Source: Bacteroidota bacterium (lineage in GTDB: Bacteria; Bacteroidota; Bacteroidia; J057; JADKCL01). From it: a stretch of 64,000 nucleotides of DNA. Position numbers and translations under genes: made by a program. Positions 1 to 10,232 of this stretch are shown here, in pieces. The notes beneath the pieces are model-generated. The model ran no database searches. It had not been told where the DNA came from and saw only the letters and a list, made by a program, of their open reading frames with translations. Each line of letters begins with the position of its first letter. The first letter of the stretch is position 1. The stretch lies in assembly GCA_016718825.1 (NCBI GenBank), contig JADKCL010000040.1, positions 5,142-69,141 on the forward strand. Reading direction: 5' to 3'.

Positions 1-296
1 AGAGGAGGAGGAGGGCCTTTTTCATGTCTCAATGATAAGGATTTTCGCAGTATTGCCCGCGTACAAATTGCGCTTTCTCAACCTGCAATTGAGTTCTCTG
101 GTTGAATTGTGCATTGCCTGCTGGACAAAGGCATCGGGAGGGTTCTTGTCAAAGGCAATGCCCCCGTAAGCAAGTTCGCTGCGACGATGCAAAAAAGAGA
201 AGCTTCTGGCATGAACACGTTGCCAATTGCTTCTTTCGCAAAATCTGCCGGGATGCCCGCGAGTCGGGTTTCGGAGGAGCCTTGCAGACGTACGGA

Positions 297-1364
297 CTAA
301 TTGGGGGAGTTTTGTTTCCTGAACAATCGGTTCCAGGGTTGAAACGTTTTCAATCGCAGAGCCCGCTTTTCCACCAGGTGCCAAGAAGCAAAAGCAAGGA
401 TTGCGCTGACGAGGGTGCTTGAAATCAGCAAGGAAAGTTCGCCGGGACGGTAACAGTAGATCAGAATCTGCATCACTGGAAACGAGTACAAGTAGATGCC
501 ATAACTCAAATCGCCGACCTTCTCTCCAATGCGATTCAGCCCTTGCGTCGACCGCGTCCCGAAGCCGATCACGAGCAATGGCAAGAAGACAAAATGAAAG
601 CCGAAACCATAGACGTGCGTACTCAGTGCAATGGAGAGGATGAGCGCAGCCGCAGCAGCGGCATAACCTGCGTACCGGAATTGCTCAAATTGAAAAGCAG
701 CCAACAAAGAGCCTCCCACGAAGAAGATTCCCAATTCGACGAGGTTATCAGCATTCAAGAAAATGCCGACACCCTTGAGGTGCTCGATGAAAAAGATGTT
801 GAGAACAAACAGCAGAACCCATATACTGCCAAGCATGGCTTTGACCAGGGTTGCCCTTCTCCGGAAAAAGTACATTGCCGCCAATGCAGCATAACATGCA
901 AATTCATAGCCGATCGTCCACAGGGACCCATTGACGGTACCCGGTTTGGGATTACCTTCAAAGAAGCCTTTGATCGCCAATTGTGGCAGAAGCAGCGTGA
1001 AGTTGCGCGGAAAGTAGGAGAGCACCGTGGGATTTTGCAGGTAAGGACCTCCAACGGCCGTATTGTACCAAATTGGCCCCAGCAACAAGGTTAATACCAA
1101 GACGAAAAAAAGGGCAGGAAAAAGCCGCAAAATGCGCTTCCAAAAGTAGTCCAACAGGTTTTTGCTGCGTTGTAGACTTTGGAAAATGAGAAATCCGCTG
1201 ATGATGAAAAACCCTCTCACACCCAGGTAGGAAAAACAAAGCTGATCGTCTGTGAGCGACATGAGCCAATCACCTTCTTGCCGCAACGAAAGCGGCTTGA
1301 GATGCGTGATGATCACGAAAATCGCAAAAATCAGACGCAGAAAGTCAAAATTATTCTTGTGCAC
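297..1364 (-). CDS. Acyltransferase 3 family membrane protein (OafA/YrhL-like)
   Basis: Predicted integral-membrane O-acyltransferase of the acyltransferase-3 family, which moves acyl groups (often acetyl) onto sugars of surface polysaccharides or other envelope molecules. The 355-residue length is normal. The N-terminus FDFLRLIFAIFVIITHL carries the conserved membrane-embedded His near residue 21. It is followed by the family signature GVRGFFIISGFLI (about residues 49-61), SLWTIGYEF near residue 146, and a series of hydrophobic helices up to the basic C-terminus. No fused SGNH domain is present. It stands alone: the next gene upstream is over 500 bases away on the other strand. The family call is secure; the acyl acceptor cannot be told from sequence. 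Confidence 0.88.
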   Translation of the reverse strand: MHKNNFDFLRLIFAIFVIITHLKPLSLRQEGDWLMSLTDDQLCFSYLGVRGFFIISGFLIFQSLQRSKNLLDYFWKRILRLFPALFFVLVLTLLLGPIWYNTAVGGPYLQNPTVLSYFPRNFTLLLPQLAIKGFFEGNPKPGTVNGSLWTIGYEFACYAALAAMYFFRRRATLVKAMLGSIWVLLFVLNIFFIEHLKGVGIFLNADNLVELGIFFVGGSLLAAFQFEQFRYAGYAAAAAALILSIALSTHVYGFGFHFVFLPLLVIGFGTRSTQGLNRIGEKVGDLSYGIYLYSFPVMQILIYCYRPGELSLLISSTLVSAILAFASWHLVEKRALRLKTFQPWNRLFRKQNSPN

Positions 1365-1666
1365 GCGCTTCCATTTTCATTCCCACGGCCCAAAGTAAAC
1401 AGATATTCATTCCGAGAAAAGTTGTCTGCTGAAAATTGGATTTTCGGAGGGGCGGTTCTGTCGACGATGCTGTCAATGGCGAGACATTTCAAGCGCCTGT
1501 TCCTTTTTGGGAGTCGCTGAAGGATGTTGAAGCGTTTCGAAGCCAATGCACCCATACCTTTGGTGATTGGGTATCGGGGAAGTATCGGTCGGTATTCTGT
1601 AAGCAGGTGGATGTGGATCGTCCGCAAAGGATTTCGGGCAAAGCCGTTCTGTTTTGCAGGCCCCAA

Positions 1667-1799
1667 TCAATCCTTCAGCCCCTTCCCCAAGAAAGATCTG
1701 CGACATGCATTTTTCTATGCGCACAGTGCGGGTTGCGTGCGGTGGGGCGACGTTAGGGTGATCGCGTCAGCCGCGTTGCCTCTCCGGCGTGATGGATGC
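1667..1799 (-). pseudogene. C-terminal remnant of a YdeI/DUF1801-family gene
   Basis: On the minus strand this stretch reads ITPERQRG, a stop, then TRTVRIEKCMSQIFLG. This is the C-terminal signature of the intact YdeI-family gene at 7430-8050 (SLTPGRQRGYLHHF...TRTARIEKCMSQIFLGKG). The flanking DNA past the stop is also alike (about 1660-1745 against 7425-7505), so this is a DNA-level duplicate and not a chance match. It has an internal stop where the intact copy has YLHHF and an extra G in the LGKG region, and the rest of the gene is missing. It is a dead fragment of a third family copy. Confidence 0.6.
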
Positions 1800-1832
1800 C
1801 ATGAAGCACAAGGGAAGTCCTGTAACACTTCG

Positions 1833-1864
1833 TTTGTATGTTCCAAATGAAACTGCTATTTTAG
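1833..1864 (+). promoter_or_regulatory. Candidate Bacteroidota promoter upstream of the SBBP gene
   Basis: TTTG at 1833-1836 and TATTTTAG at 1857-1864 are 20 bases apart. This resembles the Bacteroidota -33 TTTG / -7 TAnnTTTG promoter, with one mismatch in the -7 box. It would start transcription about 50 bases before the ATG at 1923. It rests on pattern only. Confidence 0.3.
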
Positions 1865-1922
1865 CGGGTACACATCTCGCCAAGCAAATTGAGATGATGG
1901 CTTTCCACATAAAATCCTTGAC

Positions 1923-4462
1923 ATGGGTAACCAATTGCATCGAATTCCTGATAAGTTGATTTCAAGCCTGATTGGGGTTGCTTTTCTGGCAATCTTATTG
2001 TTTTCAACTCCAGCATATTGCCAAAATCTCCAGTGGGCAAAAGGATTTTTTGGCGTTCCTGATTTTTTTGCTGAGGGTGAAGTTGTGAGACATGATTCCA
2101 GCGGCAATATTTATGTTGCTGGCGAATTTCGAGGGACTGTCGATTTTGATCCTGGTCAGCCCAATTTGCCTGTTTCTTCTAATGGGAACCACGAGGATAT
2201 CTTTGTGGTCAAGACGGACAGCTATGGAAATTTGATCTGGGTGAGGACATTTGGGTCGACCCAAGTTGAAATTCTCGGAGATATGGAACTCGATAGTGTT
2301 GGAAACGTTTATGTGACAGGGAGTTTTGCCGGAGTCACGGACTTTGATGGCGGCCCTGGCACCCTCAACCGCACTCCGATCGGAACCTCAGACATATTTT
2401 TGTGGAAGGCAGATTCCAATGGCAGTTTTCTGAGCGTCAATCAGCATGGGTCTGTGGGTGCCGATGTCGGCACTTCGCTTACCATTGACAAGAGCGGCAA
2501 CTTGCTTTTGGCGGGAGAATTCAGGGGAACAGCTGATTTTGACCCTGGATCCGGAGTATTCAATCTCGCGGGCAGTTCTACGGTGATCACTGACATTTTT
2601 GTGCAGAAACTTGATCCCTCCGGCAATTTCCTATGGGCCAAGCGTATCGGGGGAGGTTATGTGGACTATGCCCCGAGCATCGATACACGGATGTGACGGG
2701 CAATGTCGTTATAGGAGGAAGCTTTCAACAAACGGTGGACTTTGATCCTTCAGGGGGCGTTTATTCCTTGACCGCCAGCGGCGCTTTGGATATTTTTATT
2801 CTTGAAGCTAAGCCCAGCAGGCGATTTTGTTTGGGCAAAAAACATGGGAGCCTCAAGCGGCCAATTTCATATAACTAAACTGGTAGTGAATTCCATTGGC
2901 AACATCATTTCCGTAGGGGATTTTAACGTCTCCGCGGATTTTGACCCGGGAGCAGGTGTGTTGATGTTGCCTTATGCAGGCGCAGATGACATGTTTGTCC
3001 CAATGCCTGGATGCGAGCGGCAACCTTTTGTGGGTGCATCCCTTTGGTTCGGCCAACAATGATTTGCCTATGACGTTGGCGTGGATTCAAGCGACAATGT
3101 TTATTTCACAGGTTCCTTCGCCGGGTACATGGACTTCGATCCCTCGCCACTGGCTACCAGCGGAGTTACGTCGGTAAGTAACTCTTTGGATCCCTTCATT
3201 GTGGTGTTCTATCCGAACGGGAACTTCAGTTGGGTTGCAAAAACCGGTGGACATTGTTAGAGTATTCCTAGGGATTGATGTTTATCCGGATGGGAGTAAT
3301 GTCACGACAGGTCGCTACTGGAGACGTTTGATTGTGACCCTGGTCCAAACTACCTCATCTTGCAACCAGCTGGCAACCGGCCAAGCTCTTTCTGCTAAAA
3401 TTGGGTGCCTGCCTTGCGAGCCGCAGTACTGTTTCCACCGTTGGATGCGATTCTTTTGCTTTTCAAGGTTCCGTTTATTATGCCACCGGGACCTATGATC
3501 ACGTTTTGACCAACCACGTAGGGTGCGACAGCTTCATCACCATGTTGTTGACGCTGAGATCTTCAACCTCGTCTACCTTGGTTGTGGATACATGCGGCAC
3601 ATTTGGATTGAATGGTCAGCTTTATCCGAATTCAGGCACATATTCCCAGGTGATTCCCAACAGCGTTGGTTGTGATAGCTTGATTACCTTGCAGCTTACC
3701 ACGCGTCCCCATTCCGCAACGACGGTTTCGGACTCAAGTTGCGACAGCTATACCTTCAATGGGCAAATTTATACACAGTCGGGAACCTATTCACAGACCC
3801 TGGCAAGCGCGAATGGCTGTGACAGCGTGGTCACACTACACCTCACCTTGCTGGCAAATATCCATTCCCAGACAGTGGAAGCTTGTGACAGCTTTGTGTT
3901 TTCAGGACAAACCCTGGACTCAAGCGGGACCTACACCTTTCCGTATGTGAATCAATATGGTTGTGACAGTGTGGAAATTTTGAATCTTACTGTTGGGCAT
4001 CTTCAAGCGGATATTGACCAGCAAGGAAACACATTGGTTGGATTGCCATTGGGTGGCATTTACCAATGGGTTGATTGCAACAACAATTACAGTCCGATTC
4101 CTGGAGCAAATGGGCCGATTTTCATTCCCACCACAACGGGTAGCTATGCCGTCAATGTGAACTATGGCCCCTGCAATGGGCGCTCAGATTGTGTCCCGGT
4201 AGTCATCGTCGGGTCATCGCCACAATACCAGCCTTTGGTCAGGTGCCATCCCGTTCCAGCGACGGAGAAGGTATGGGTCGAGTGGGGCAGCGTAGCTGAT
4301 GCAGACATACAGGTGTTGAGCTTGCATGGGCAATTATTGGAATCCATGCACATCTCCCAGCAATCCGCGACACAATTGACATTGCCGGGCCCGATGGGCA
4401 TTTATTTTCTCCGTGTCGACGTCTTTGGGCAGTCGTCGGTGATCAAAGTCATGAAGGAATGA
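1923..4462 (+). CDS. Secreted SBBP beta-propeller protein with CDS-repeats and T9SS sorting domain (frame-broken)
   Basis: Large exported surface protein. The first about 30 residues form a signal peptide ending near AYCQ. Next come repeats of the type GNIYVAGEFRGTVDFDPG, typical of SBBP (seven-bladed beta-propeller) repeats. From about 3445 to 3990 there are about four repeats of roughly 42 residues built around GCDSF/GCDSL and SGTYSQ. The end (about 4220-4462) is a T9SS type A sorting domain (HPVPATEKVWVEWG ... GIYFLRVDVFG). The reading frame breaks near 2690, 2800, 3000, 3080, 3240 and 3300-3400, yet homology continues across each break in another frame. The final 1,060 bases are open. I read this as one gene with several single-base sequence errors; a true pseudogene is possible because the breaks are unusually dense. 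Its 3' end faces the next gene across 27 bases. Confidence 0.7.
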
Positions 4463-4489
4463 GATTCGCCAGCCCTGAAGAAGGCCCCC

Positions 4490-7096
4490 TTAAGCCTTGA
4501 CGATGCGCAATACATGCACCTGTCCGTTGACCCACACGCGTAGGCAATAGACCCCCTTGGCCAATGCGCCGATTTCCAGGATTTGTTGATGATGTCCTGC
4601 TGAAAAGCGTTGGGTTTGAGGAGTCGTCAATTGCCGACCCGCCAAATCATAAAACGCAAAGGATAACTTGCTCGCTTGTTCCAACTCCATTTCCAAGGTC
4701 AATGGACCTGTGCAAGGATTTGGCCATGCTTCAAACGAAAACGACGTGCGCCCGTGATCCACAAAGCCAATGGTTGTCACCAATTCCAACCAAGTGGGAT
4801 GCAAAATGAAATCGAGTTGATTGCGTTGTGTAAGCTGCGCGTTCAATGCCACGAACGGGGGCAAATTCTCATCAACATAGGGGAAATCAGGGATCACTTC
4901 ATAGTCGGCAATCGGCAATCCAGAAAAGACAAAGTAGCCGTTGACATCTGTATCGCGGTATCCAACAATCTGGCCTAAGCCCACATGGCGCAAAAACAGA
5001 CGCAATCCGGGAACCGGATCTCCAATTCCGCCGACTTTGTTGGTCCCTTGCACGACGGTACCACCCAGGGAGCCGCTGCCCCCGGGATTTTGACCATAGA
5101 TGGCATGAATGTCACGCACGGTAGGACCGTTCAGCAATGGACTTGCTCCGTTGGCAAGATTCCATACCAATGCACTGTCGGCATAAGTTGGCATATCCAA
5201 GGGAAAGGCATTGATATCGGGATGCACCTTCGCATAGACCGTGGTATCGGTGATGTTGCAAAACTGATAATAACCACTGGCATCTGTAAGGGTCGAATCG
5301 ATCGTGACAAAGGCAAGCGGGGCGGATTGAATTCGCAGCAAGCGCACCTTCTGAAGGGCCATGGGCACGCCCAAATGGCTGGTCACAATTCCGGATAAAT
5401 CCGCTGGGGTCTTGACGACATTTTCGATATCGCGAAGCCTGCAGCCTGTGGTTTCCTCTACCGTTACGCTATAAGCGCCGGGGTTGTAGACGGTGATCGT
5501 CTGTGTAGTGGCACCGGTGGACCAAGAATAATTCGAAAAGCCCGGTCCAGCATCCAATATGCAGCCCGTTGGTCCGAGACACGCATCTAGCAGCGTATTT
5601 CCCGTCATGATTTGGGACCAAGTAAGCGACTGCGCTGCTACAATAGTGTCTCTGATCGTGTCTCGGTAACCTTGCCCGTCATCCACGATCAATTGCCAGG
5701 GATAGATGCCAGGGTAGGGGAAATGGTGGTTGAAATTTTGCGAAGTACTTGACAATCCGCCTCCGCCACTCCATAAATAGCTGAAGTTGCCGCTCGTGCC
5801 ACAACCACCGGCCCCACCCGCAAATCCATAATCCAGGCATGCCAACGGCGTGACCGCGGCTTGCGCAAATGGCATGGGCACCACGTGGATCCAGATGACC
5901 GTATCGCCTCCAGAAGGCACCGGGCAAAAATTGTCCACCATCGACAATCGTAGCCCATAAGTGCCAGCATTGCTCGGGGTCCAACAGAATCGGCCTATGG
6001 CGGCATTCCCAAAATAGCTCCACAATGTGTCTGTGATATTGGGATTGTTGGCGTCTGAAAACGTTGCGCCAGGAATCGATGCACTCCAAAAGTAGCTGAA
6101 CACCTGCCCGGGATTAGCATCGGCTGCTATGATGTCGAGGCAGAATGGGTTTTGTATACAGGTATAGACGTGGTTGCCGATTACGGATGCATTCCCATTT
6201 GCAAGTGCAATGGATGTCACCGCAGGCGGCGTGTTGTTGCCGTTGCATTGGAGCACCACGATTTGCATGTCGCGGGTGTTGGTGGCGATGAGGTTGCCAT
6301 TGCGAAATTCTGAAGTTGTAACACAAACCACGCCGATTTGCGGGCTGCCGGGTTGAGCGGTCATTCGCAGCAGGCCTGTCGATGAATCGATACTGCATCC
6401 CCAAGTTGGACCAAGTGGTGATGTCGTTGAATATCCGACCTGAAAGGGCACCGGGACCATGGAATCGGCCATGCATGTTGCAATCGCATAGGACAATGAG
6501 TCGCCATCAGGATCAGTGCCTCCCATGTCATAGGTGCGAGATTGCCCTGTACAGAGGTGCAAAACAGGAATGTTGTGGTACTGCGGTGAATTGTTGCAGG
6601 TTGGAGCCGTGAGATCGATTCCACGCAAGTGCACACTCATCTGCAAACCTCCGGGATTTACAAGGGAAGTGATGGGCATGTTGCGACAGCAATCCATGTA
6701 GAATAGGTCATAGACACAAGGTGAAGCATTGCAGGTGTTGTAGATGATATTCCAGGCGTGTTGCTCCACACCATGTATGGTAGCGTTGGGGTCGCTGCAA
6801 TAAGTAGTGACCAAAGGACAAACGGGGGTCACTTCGGTTTTTACTACCGCGAATGACAAGACCCGGGTCGGTGCCTGCGTACAATTCGGGTCGGCGCTGA
6901 CCCAACTTGGGTCGGTCGTCACGTCGTATGCACCCGTGCAGTCCCTGTAAGCTTTGAAATTCACCCGGATTGAACAGGCATTGAGACATTCAAGACGGAT
7001 ATCAATGCCGACGTTGTGTGTTGCCCGTAGCCCCTCGTTGCTTTGAAGCAAAACAATGATCAGAATGAGGATGTACTGTATATTTCTTTTGTACAT
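4490..7096 (-). CDS. Large secreted PKD-like protein with T9SS type A sorting domain
   Basis: Intact 868-residue exported protein. A hydrophobic signal segment (residues 7-20) is followed by ATHNVGIDIRLECL...FKAYRDCTG, an N-terminal module seen at the start of many Bacteroidota cell-surface proteins. The middle holds Cys-rich Ig/PKD-like domains (for example DPDGDSLSYAI and YSWSTGATTQTITVYNPGAY). A carboxypeptidase-regulatory or SdrD-B-like domain lies near residues 700-770 (GLRLFLRHV, DVNGYFVFSGLP). The last 80 residues form a T9SS sorting domain (FEAWPNPCTGPLTLEME ... GVYCLRVWVNG). It has no catalytic motif that I recognise and is likely a structural or adhesive surface protein. It is transcribed convergently with the SBBP gene. 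Confidence 0.75.
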   Translation of the reverse strand: MYKRNIQYILILIIVLLQSNEGLRATHNVGIDIRLECLNACSIRVNFKAYRDCTGAYDVTTDPSWVSADPNCTQAPTRVLSFAVVKTEVTPVCPLVTTYCSDPNATIHGVEQHAWNIIYNTCNASPCVYDLFYMDCCRNMPITSLVNPGGLQMSVHLRGIDLTAPTCNNSPQYHNIPVLHLCTGQSRTYDMGGTDPDGDSLSYAIATCMADSMVPVPFQVGYSTTSPLGPTWGCSIDSSTGLLRMTAQPGSPQIGVVCVTTSEFRNGNLIATNTRDMQIVVLQCNGNNTPPAVTSIALANGNASVIGNHVYTCIQNPFCLDIIAADANPGQVFSYFWSASIPGATFSDANNPNITDTLWSYFGNAAIGRFCWTPSNAGTYGLRLSMVDNFCPVPSGGDTVIWIHVVPMPFAQAAVTPLACLDYGFAGGAGGCGTSGNFSYLWSGGGGLSSTSQNFNHHFPYPGIYPWQLIVDDGQGYRDTIRDTIVAAQSLTWSQIMTGNTLLDACLGPTGCILDAGPGFSNYSWSTGATTQTITVYNPGAYSVTVEETTGCRLRDIENVVKTPADLSGIVTSHLGVPMALQKVRLLRIQSAPLAFVTIDSTLTDASGYYQFCNITDTTVYAKVHPDINAFPLDMPTYADSALVWNLANGASPLLNGPTVRDIHAIYGQNPGGSGSLGGTVVQGTNKVGGIGDPVPGLRLFLRHVGLGQIVGYRDTDVNGYFVFSGLPIADYEVIPDFPYVDENLPPFVALNAQLTQRNQLDFILHPTWLELVTTIGFVDHGRTSFSFEAWPNPCTGPLTLEMELEQASKLSFAFYDLAGRQLTTPQTQRFSAGHHQQILEIGALAKGVYCLRVWVNGQVHVLRIVKA

Positions 7097-7429
7097 GGCA
7101 GATTCAGTTTTATCCCCCGAAGCTACCTAAAAAATAGTTACGTGCAACAAATCAATACACAAACACAGCTCCGTGGTACCTCGGTTCAAATGCACGGTAT
7201 CGCAGGAGCAGTCAAATGCGTAACACAGTCTGATCGTTCCAGCATTTTGGTGCACTCGGCATGCGCTGGGAAAATATCCATTGGAGGTTGAATTCCATTC
7301 GAGGAAGGCAGCCGGAGGCAGCAATCAGGGAGGATTTGTCAATCTGTAGCACTTGCACGAGGTCGGTAGCTGAGGCCGGAAACACGGGAGGGGGCAATCG
7401 CAGGCTTCATGAAAAGTGTTTGCACCCCA
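7097..7429. other. Intergenic stretch with no gene seen
   Basis: This 333-base stretch lies between the start of the 868-residue protein and the end of the YdeI-family gene. No convincing coding region, hairpin terminator or repeat was seen, apart from the last few bases, which belong to the segment shared with 1660-1745. Confidence 0.5.
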
Positions 7430-8050
7430 TCAATCATTCAGCCCCTTCCCGAGAAAGATCTGCGACATGCATTTTTCAATCCTCGCCGTGCGGGTAGCGG
7501 ACTGTTTGGCGGAGTTAAAATGATGGAGGTAACCGCGTTGCCTGCCCGGAGTGAGGGATGTGAAGGCGGATTGAAAAGCGGGATCCTCTTCGAATTTGGA
7601 TTGCAGTTCGGCTGGAATCGGCAGTTCGGATGGTGGCATGGACGGGACTTTAAGTCCTGCTTTTTCGACTTCGATGGCTTCAAAAATGTAGGCTCGAATC
7701 GTGTCTTCCATGGCAACAATTTCCCTGACATCCGTGAAGCGCAGCATGCGGCCGGCTTGTGTATTTTCTCCGGGTTTGACGAGAATTCCCTCGGAATCGC
7801 TCAGAAGGGCACCTTTGAAGAAGCTCAATGCGCAATATTCCTTGAAGGCGGCAAGGATGATCACATTGCTGTTTTGAAAGGTATAGCAGGGCACGTCCCA
7901 TTTGACTTCCTCGGTGAGTCCGCAGCCGAGCAACAACATGCGCAACTGCGCCATTTCACGCGGCCACTTGTGAACCTTGCAGGCGGGTGTACCCCCGAGC
8001 GCACAGCGCCCGCAACCTTCGGCAAAATAATGGTCAACTTTTGGATTCAT
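7430..8050 (-). CDS. YdeI/OmpD-associated (DUF1801-type) family protein, CGRC variant
   Basis: A 206-residue soluble protein of the YdeI family. The N-terminal DUF1801-like half reads VKWDVPCYTFQNSNVIILAA. The C-terminus has the family signature LTPGRQRGY, then KQSATRTARIEKCMSQI and GKGLND. Near residues 12-28 it carries CGRCALGGTPACKVHKW, a Cys-rich insert that marks one subgroup and could bind metal (inference). YdeI relatives are linked to stress and peptide resistance in some bacteria, but the biochemical role is unknown. The ATG lies inside the end of the upstream paralogue (17-base overlap), so the two form one transcription unit, and they probably arose by tandem duplication. Confidence 0.8.
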   Translation of the reverse strand: MNPKVDHYFAEGCGRCALGGTPACKVHKWPREMAQLRMLLLGCGLTEEVKWDVPCYTFQNSNVIILAAFKEYCALSFFKGALLSDSEGILVKPGENTQAGRMLRFTDVREIVAMEDTIRAYIFEAIEVEKAGLKVPSMPPSELPIPAELQSKFEEDPAFQSAFTSLTPGRQRGYLHHFNSAKQSATRTARIEKCMSQIFLGKGLND

Positions 8051-8639
8051 CGTCCAAGCCTTTTCCGGAAAGTATTTTGGGGATGGACTTGGCTACCCTC
8101 GATGCACGTGTCGCGGATTGTTTCGGCGAAGAGAAATGAAGGAGATAACCGCGTTGCCGACCTGGAGTAAGCCCTTCGAATGCCGTTTTGAGTTCGGAAT
8201 TGGCTTCCAGGGCAGATTGGAATTCCTCTGGCATGTTGAATTCCGTCGTTTTCTTCAATTCGACTTTCAGTCCTGCTTTTTCGACGGCGATCGCCTCGTG
8301 CATATAGGCTTTGATCATTGCTTCCTGCGCATGGATTTCTTGCAGGTTGGTGAAGCGGAGCTGTCTTGCAGCTTGCACGTTTTCAGTCTGTTGCACCAAA
8401 AGTCCCGCGCTGTCTTGGAGCAAGGATCCTTTGTGAAACAGCAAGGCGCAATAATCCTTGAAGTCGTGGATCAGGAATACGTTGGCTTTGCCAAGCACAT
8501 AACAGGGATGGCCCCATTTTAATTCTTCAGCCAGTCCGGTTTCCAGGGCGAGCACGCGCAAGCGCTTGACCTCCTGTTGCCAACGGACTGCTTTCTCGAA
8601 ATAGAAATTCACCTTCGGATTTTCGCCGTACATTTTCAC
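8034..8639 (-). CDS. YdeI/OmpD-associated (DUF1801-type) family protein
   Basis: A 201-residue paralogue of the following gene, first in a two-gene unit. It has the DUF1801-like core (ELKWGHPCYVLGKANVFLI), a helical middle (AYMHEAIAVEKAGLKVELKK) and the C-terminal signature LTPGRQRGYLLHFSSPKQSATRASR. It lacks the CGRC insert of its neighbour, so the two copies have diverged in the N-terminal region. The start MKMYGENPKVNFYFEK fits family starts. The function is not established; a cytoplasmic location is expected because there is no signal peptide. Confidence 0.8.
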   Translation of the reverse strand: MKMYGENPKVNFYFEKAVRWQQEVKRLRVLALETGLAEELKWGHPCYVLGKANVFLIHDFKDYCALLFHKGSLLQDSAGLLVQQTENVQAARQLRFTNLQEIHAQEAMIKAYMHEAIAVEKAGLKVELKKTTEFNMPEEFQSALEANSELKTAFEGLTPGRQRGYLLHFSSPKQSATRASRVAKSIPKILSGKGLDDESKS

Positions 8640-8773
8640 GCAATCATTTGCCGCCTAAATTCGGAAATATCTGGGTGAATTTGGCCACAAAGACCCGGAG
8701 GCAAGAAGAAAAACCCATTTCAGAAAAAGCAGAGGCTTGCGGCCACCGTGACGGGAAGCAAAAGCCAATTCTC

Positions 8774-8820
8774 AAAAAACGGCCAAGGCACCAAGATCCA
8801 CGCAGGGTCTCGGTGCCTTG
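8774..8820 (-). terminator. Rho-independent terminator after the RCC1-repeat gene
   Basis: On the minus strand a 9-bp perfect stem (CAAGGCACC paired with GGTGCCTTG, 8784-8792 and 8812-8820), extended inward by three more pairs after a mismatch, is followed within a few bases by a run of six T (8774-8779). It lies about 45 bases after the stop of the gene ending at 8865. Confidence 0.7.
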
Positions 8821-8864
8821 ACGATGTCCACCAATTGGCGGTTTACGACATTCAGATCTTCAAC

Positions 8865-10232
8865 TTATTCAATCACGACACGTCCCGTCTGAACGGCGTT
8901 GCCTGAATAATATTTCAAAATATAGAGGCCTTTGGGCTGTGCAGACAGGTCTATTTGGGCTTCGAGACCTCTCACTTCTGCTTGGTAAACCTTTGCTCCA
9001 ATCAAATTGTAGACTTCAACCGTTCCATTGGCTTTGGAGACGGCCAAATTGAATTGTCCAAGATTGGGGTTGGGATAAATTGCAACCGTGGGCACTTCCA
9101 CATTTGCAGTGCCGGACAAAACTTGGCAAAGTCCAGGCACAGACAGTGCAACGTTGCTGGAAACGATGGTGCCATCACCCAATTGGCCGTTGCTGTTGTC
9201 GCCCCAAGTCCATCCGCTGCCATCTGATTTGCGCGCAACGGCATGTTGCTCCCCGGCATACAAAACGGTGGCGTTGCTGATCGAGGTGGCTTGCACCGGC
9301 ACATTGCCGCTCGTATTGGTTCCATTGGCCAATTGCCCGCGGTCATTTCTTCCCCAAGCCCAAACGGTGCCATCGGCTTTGCTAGCCAAGGAAAACGACC
9401 TTCCACCTGAAATCCTGGTAACCGTGGTGAAATTGGGGATTGTCACCGGCACGTTGGTATCGGTATAGTTGCCCACGCCCAATTGACCGTTGACATTGTA
9501 ACCCCAACCCCAGACAGTGCCGTCATTTTTTAAGGCCAAGGCATGGTAGTATCCAGCCGAAATGGCTTTGACGTTCGTAAGCGAACTGACCATCACCGGA
9601 ATGTTGGATTTGATGTTGGTTCCGTTGCCGAGTTCGCCATCGTCGTTGAATCCCCAGGCCCAGACGGTGCCATCCACTTTCAAAGCCATTGAAAAGTTGG
9701 TGCCAGCCGAGACCGCAATGATGTCGGAAAGTGCCGGGACGATGATCGGAAAATTGCTGTTGATATAGGTACCGTTGCCAAGGGCTCCTTCGCCATTGAA
9801 TCCCCACGCCCAAACCGTGCTGTCGTTTTTCAACGCCACGGAATGGTAACGTCCTGCTGCAACTGCTTTTACGCCGGTGATGAGGGTTGCGACGGGAACG
9901 TTGCTGCTGACGTTGCCGCCATTTCCCAGGCATCCGTTGCCATTGTCGCCCCATGCCCAGACAGTACCGTCGTCTTTTAATGCCAAGGCATGCCGGTCTC
10001 CGCAGGAAACCGCCGTGATGCCCGTGATGTTGCTCACCGAGACGGGAACATAACTGTCGGTATTGCTGCCGTTCCCCAATTGACCGTTGACGTTGTATCC
10101 CCAAGCCTTGACGGTTTGGTTTTCGCAAACTGCCACGGTAAATGCCCTTCCTGCTGCAACGGTTTGTGCAGAAATCTTGTGGCTCAAGCCCAAAATGGCG
10201 AGCAACAAAAGAGTGTAAATGGCTTTTCTCAT
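8865..10232 (-). CDS. Secreted RCC1-repeat protein with T9SS type A sorting domain
   Basis: A 455-residue exported protein. The signal peptide (MRKAIYTLLLLAILGLSHKI, cut near SAQ) is followed by seven RCC1-type repeats of about 50 residues (each with ALKDDGTVWAWGDNGNGCLG-like text), which should fold as a seven-bladed beta-propeller. Residues about 380-455 are a T9SS type A sorting domain (IYPNPNLGQFNLAV ... KGLYILKYYSGNAV). No enzyme residues are visible, and RCC1-like propellers commonly bind proteins. It is monocistronic, with its own terminator downstream and about 300 bases of spacer upstream. Calling it a surface binding protein is inference. Confidence 0.82.
   Translation of the reverse strand: MRKAIYTLLLLAILGLSHKISAQTVAAGRAFTVAVCENQTVKAWGYNVNGQLGNGSNTDSYVPVSVSNITGITAVSCGDRHALALKDDGTVWAWGDNGNGCLGNGGNVSSNVPVATLITGVKAVAAGRYHSVALKNDSTVWAWGFNGEGALGNGTYINSNFPIIVPALSDIIAVSAGTNFSMALKVDGTVWAWGFNDDGELGNGTNIKSNIPVMVSSLTNVKAISAGYYHALALKNDGTVWGWGYNVNGQLGVGNYTDTNVPVTIPNFTTVTRISGGRSFSLASKADGTVWAWGRNDRGQLANGTNTSGNVPVQATSISNATVLYAGEQHAVARKSDGSGWTWGDNSNGQLGDGTIVSSNVALSVPGLCQVLSGTANVEVPTVAIYPNPNLGQFNLAVSKANGTVEVYNLIGAKVYQAEVRGLEAQIDLSAQPKGLYILKYYSGNAVQTGRVVIE

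Noticed and set aside
22..384. Minus-strand 120-codon frame at the window edge
   Set aside because: It overlaps the end of the acyltransferase gene in another frame, starts inside it, and has no recognisable motif; a C-terminal fragment of an upstream gene cannot be shown.
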